Shown here: positions 62,888 to 64,000 of the stretch, in pieces | Numbering within the stretch: the stretch's first letter is position 1 | Layout: each line of letters begins with the position of its first letter | Assembly (NCBI GenBank): GCA_963754135.1 | Contig: CAVWEY010000003.1 | Location: 558,001-622,000, forward strand | Length of the DNA: 64,000 bases | Reading direction: 5' to 3' | DNA from: JAJFUI01 sp963754135 | Lineage (GTDB): Bacteria > Planctomycetota > Planctomycetia > Pirellulales > Thermoguttaceae | Translations under genes and position numbers: made by a program | Notes under the pieces: model-generated | What the model saw: the letters and a program-made list of their open reading frames with translations, nothing else | Database searches by the model: none | What the model was told of the DNA's origin: nothing

Positions 62888-64000
62888 ATGACCAAGCATA
62901 TTTTCGTGACCGGCGGGGTGGTCAGCTCGCTGGGCAAAGGGCTTACCAGCGCCTCGATCGGCATGTTGTTGGAGCAACGCGGCCTGCGGGTCCGCATGCA
63001 GAAGCTCGATCCCTACATCAACGTCGATCCGGGCACCATGAGCCCCTACCAGCACGGCGAGGTCTACGTCCTGGACGACGGCAGCGAGACGGACCTCGAC
63101 CTGGGCCACTACGAGCGGTTCACCAACAGCCCCTTGAACCGCCACTCGAACTACACCACCGGCCAGATCTACCTGGCGGTGATCGAGAAGGAGCGGCGGG
63201 GCGAGTTCCTCGGCCAGACGGTCCAGGTCATCCCCCACATTACCAACGAGATCAAGGCCGCCCTCCAGAAGCCGGCCGGCCCCGACGTGGACGTGGTGAT
63301 CCACGAAATCGGCGGCACCGTGGGCGACATCGAAAGCCAGCCCTTTCTCGAAGCCATCCGCCAGTTCTCGCTCGACGTGGGGCACGAGAACTGCCTCTAC
63401 ATCCACCTGACGTTGGTGCCCTACCTGAAGGCGGCGGCCGAGCTGAAGACCAAGCCGACGCAGCACTCCGTCGGCCAGTTGCGGCAGATCGGCGTCCAGC
63501 CGGACATCCTGGTGTGCCGCACCGAGCGGTCGCTGAGCCACGACGACCGGGCCAAGATCGCGCTCTTCTGCAACGTCCCGATCGAGGCGGTGATCGAGGA
63601 GAAGGACAAGGATTTCTCGGTCTATGAAGTGCCGATGAGCCTGGTCGAGCACGGCATGGACGAGTTGATCGTCCGCAAGTTGCAGCTTCACGCCGGCCCG
63701 CTCCGGCTGGACCAGTGGCGCGACCTCCTGCACCGGCTCCGCAACCCGGAGCACGAACTGACGATCGCCGTGGTGGGCAAGTACGCCGAGCACCGCGACG
63801 CCTACAAGTCGATCTACGAGGCCCTGGACCACGCCGGCGTGCACCACCGGGCGCAGGTCCGCATCGAGCGGATCCACAGCGAGGCGGTGCAGCGGGAAGG
63901 GCCGGAACGGCTCCTGGCCGGAGTGGACGGCATTCTCGTGCCCGGCGGCTTCGGCGAGCGGGGCATCGAAGGCAAGGTGGACGCCGTCCATTTCGCCCGC
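62888..64000 (+). CDS. pyrG: CTP synthase, 3' truncated by the window end
   Basis: 371 residues present of about 540. The N-terminal amidoligase domain is complete: HIFVTGGVVSSLGKGLTSASIG (P-loop), KLDPYINVDPGTMSPYQHGEVYV, DLDLGHYERF, IHEIGGTVGDIESQPF, LKTKPTQHSVGQLR. The glutaminase domain has begun (ELTIAVVGKYAEHRDAYKSI, GVDGILVPGGFGERG). It makes CTP from UTP with glutamine. No frameshift in this part. ATG 62888 is the family start. Confidence 0.97.
   Translation, partial: MTKHIFVTGGVVSSLGKGLTSASIGMLLEQRGLRVRMQKLDPYINVDPGTMSPYQHGEVYVLDDGSETDLDLGHYERFTNSPLNRHSNYTTGQIYLAVIEKERRGEFLGQTVQVIPHITNEIKAALQKPAGPDVDVVIHEIGGTVGDIESQPFLEAIRQFSLDVGHENCLYIHLTLVPYLKAAAELKTKPTQHSVGQLRQIGVQPDILVCRTERSLSHDDRAKIALFCNVPIEAVIEEKDKDFSVYEVPMSLVEHGMDELIVRKLQLHAGPLRLDQWRDLLHRLRNPEHELTIAVVGKYAEHRDAYKSIYEALDHAGVHHRAQVRIERIHSEAVQREGPERLLAGVDGILVPGGFGERGIEGKVDAVHFAR

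Noticed and set aside
1..64000. tRNA or rRNA genes
   Set aside because: I found no cloverleaf with a GGTTCRANYCC-type arm and no rRNA-like stretch on either strand.

Overview
The window looks like a planctomycete (Planctomycetota, Pirellulales-like) chromosome fragment of high G+C. Pointers are a PEP-CTERM protein, a KDO pathway gene (kdsB) for lipopolysaccharide, a FabF/dehydratase/ACP/FabG/FabZ cluster with an unusually long ACP, Tat-exported sugar-isomerase-like proteins, many secreted glycosidases and many toxin-antitoxin-like genes. At least ten genes, including conserved ones, carry single-base frameshifts. This is more typical of an uncorrected metagenome or long-read assembly than of real decay, so every broken gene here should be read with that in mind.

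Layout. 0-1.2 kb: a GxxExxY protein and a single-domain response regulator. 1.6-10.5 kb: four Hsp20 genes surrounding a minus-strand fatty-acid-synthesis-like operon (fabZ, fabG, ACP, second dehydratase, fabF). That operon is interrupted at 3.5-6.5 kb by a lower-GC insert of a HerA-like ATPase and a radical SAM/SPASM enzyme. 10.5-16.5 kb: acetyltransferase, NAD(P)HX dehydratase, larB, a Tat-exported isomerase, an unknown secreted protein and guaB. 16.9-17.9 kb: a complete IS1595-type element. 18-20.6 kb: PEP-CTERM protein, a long nested stem-loop and a short-chain dehydrogenase. 20.7-26.7 kb: a deoxysugar locus (GH106-like rhamnosidase, L-fucose isomerase, aldo/keto reductase). 26.8-28.5 kb: an alkyltransferase-endonuclease V fusion and bacteriohemerythrin. 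28.7-35.6 kb: a large lipoprotein with repeat domains, a LigD phosphoesterase-like protein, several toxin-antitoxin-type genes, tyrS and ispD. 35.7-37.5 kb: a complete IS1380 element. 37.6-43 kb: asparaginase-type Ntn hydrolase, a helical secreted protein, an HDAC-like deacetylase, a UPF0175/PIN pair and two membrane proteins. 43-46.9 kb: a zinc/manganese ABC importer with its own ribbon-helix-helix regulator, then kdsB. 47-52.5 kb: a secreted glycosidase, small orphan genes including a lone SRP54 M domain, and an SPFH protein. 52.7-57.4 kb: a 14-repeat TPR protein and a TIR-transmembrane-Sel1 protein. 57.5-61.5 kb: a four-gene ABC-2 exporter operon. 61.5-64 kb: a second Tat-exported isomerase-like protein and the start of pyrG.

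The most unusual global feature is a set of more than twenty long palindromic elements built from a few recurring 'word' families. Most sit within 0-20 bases of a stop codon. At least six lie inside unrelated protein genes (fabF, acetyltransferase, larB, alkyltransferase/endoV, ABC ATPase, kdsB) without breaking the frame, adding extra residues to conserved enzymes. They resemble Rickettsia palindromic elements in behaviour but not in sequence. An IS1380 copy has landed in the loop of one of them.

The best candidates for an undescribed system are the HerA-like ATPase/radical SAM pair, the TIR-TM-Sel1 protein beside a TPR protein, the orphan SRP M domain, and the in-frame palindrome families themselves.
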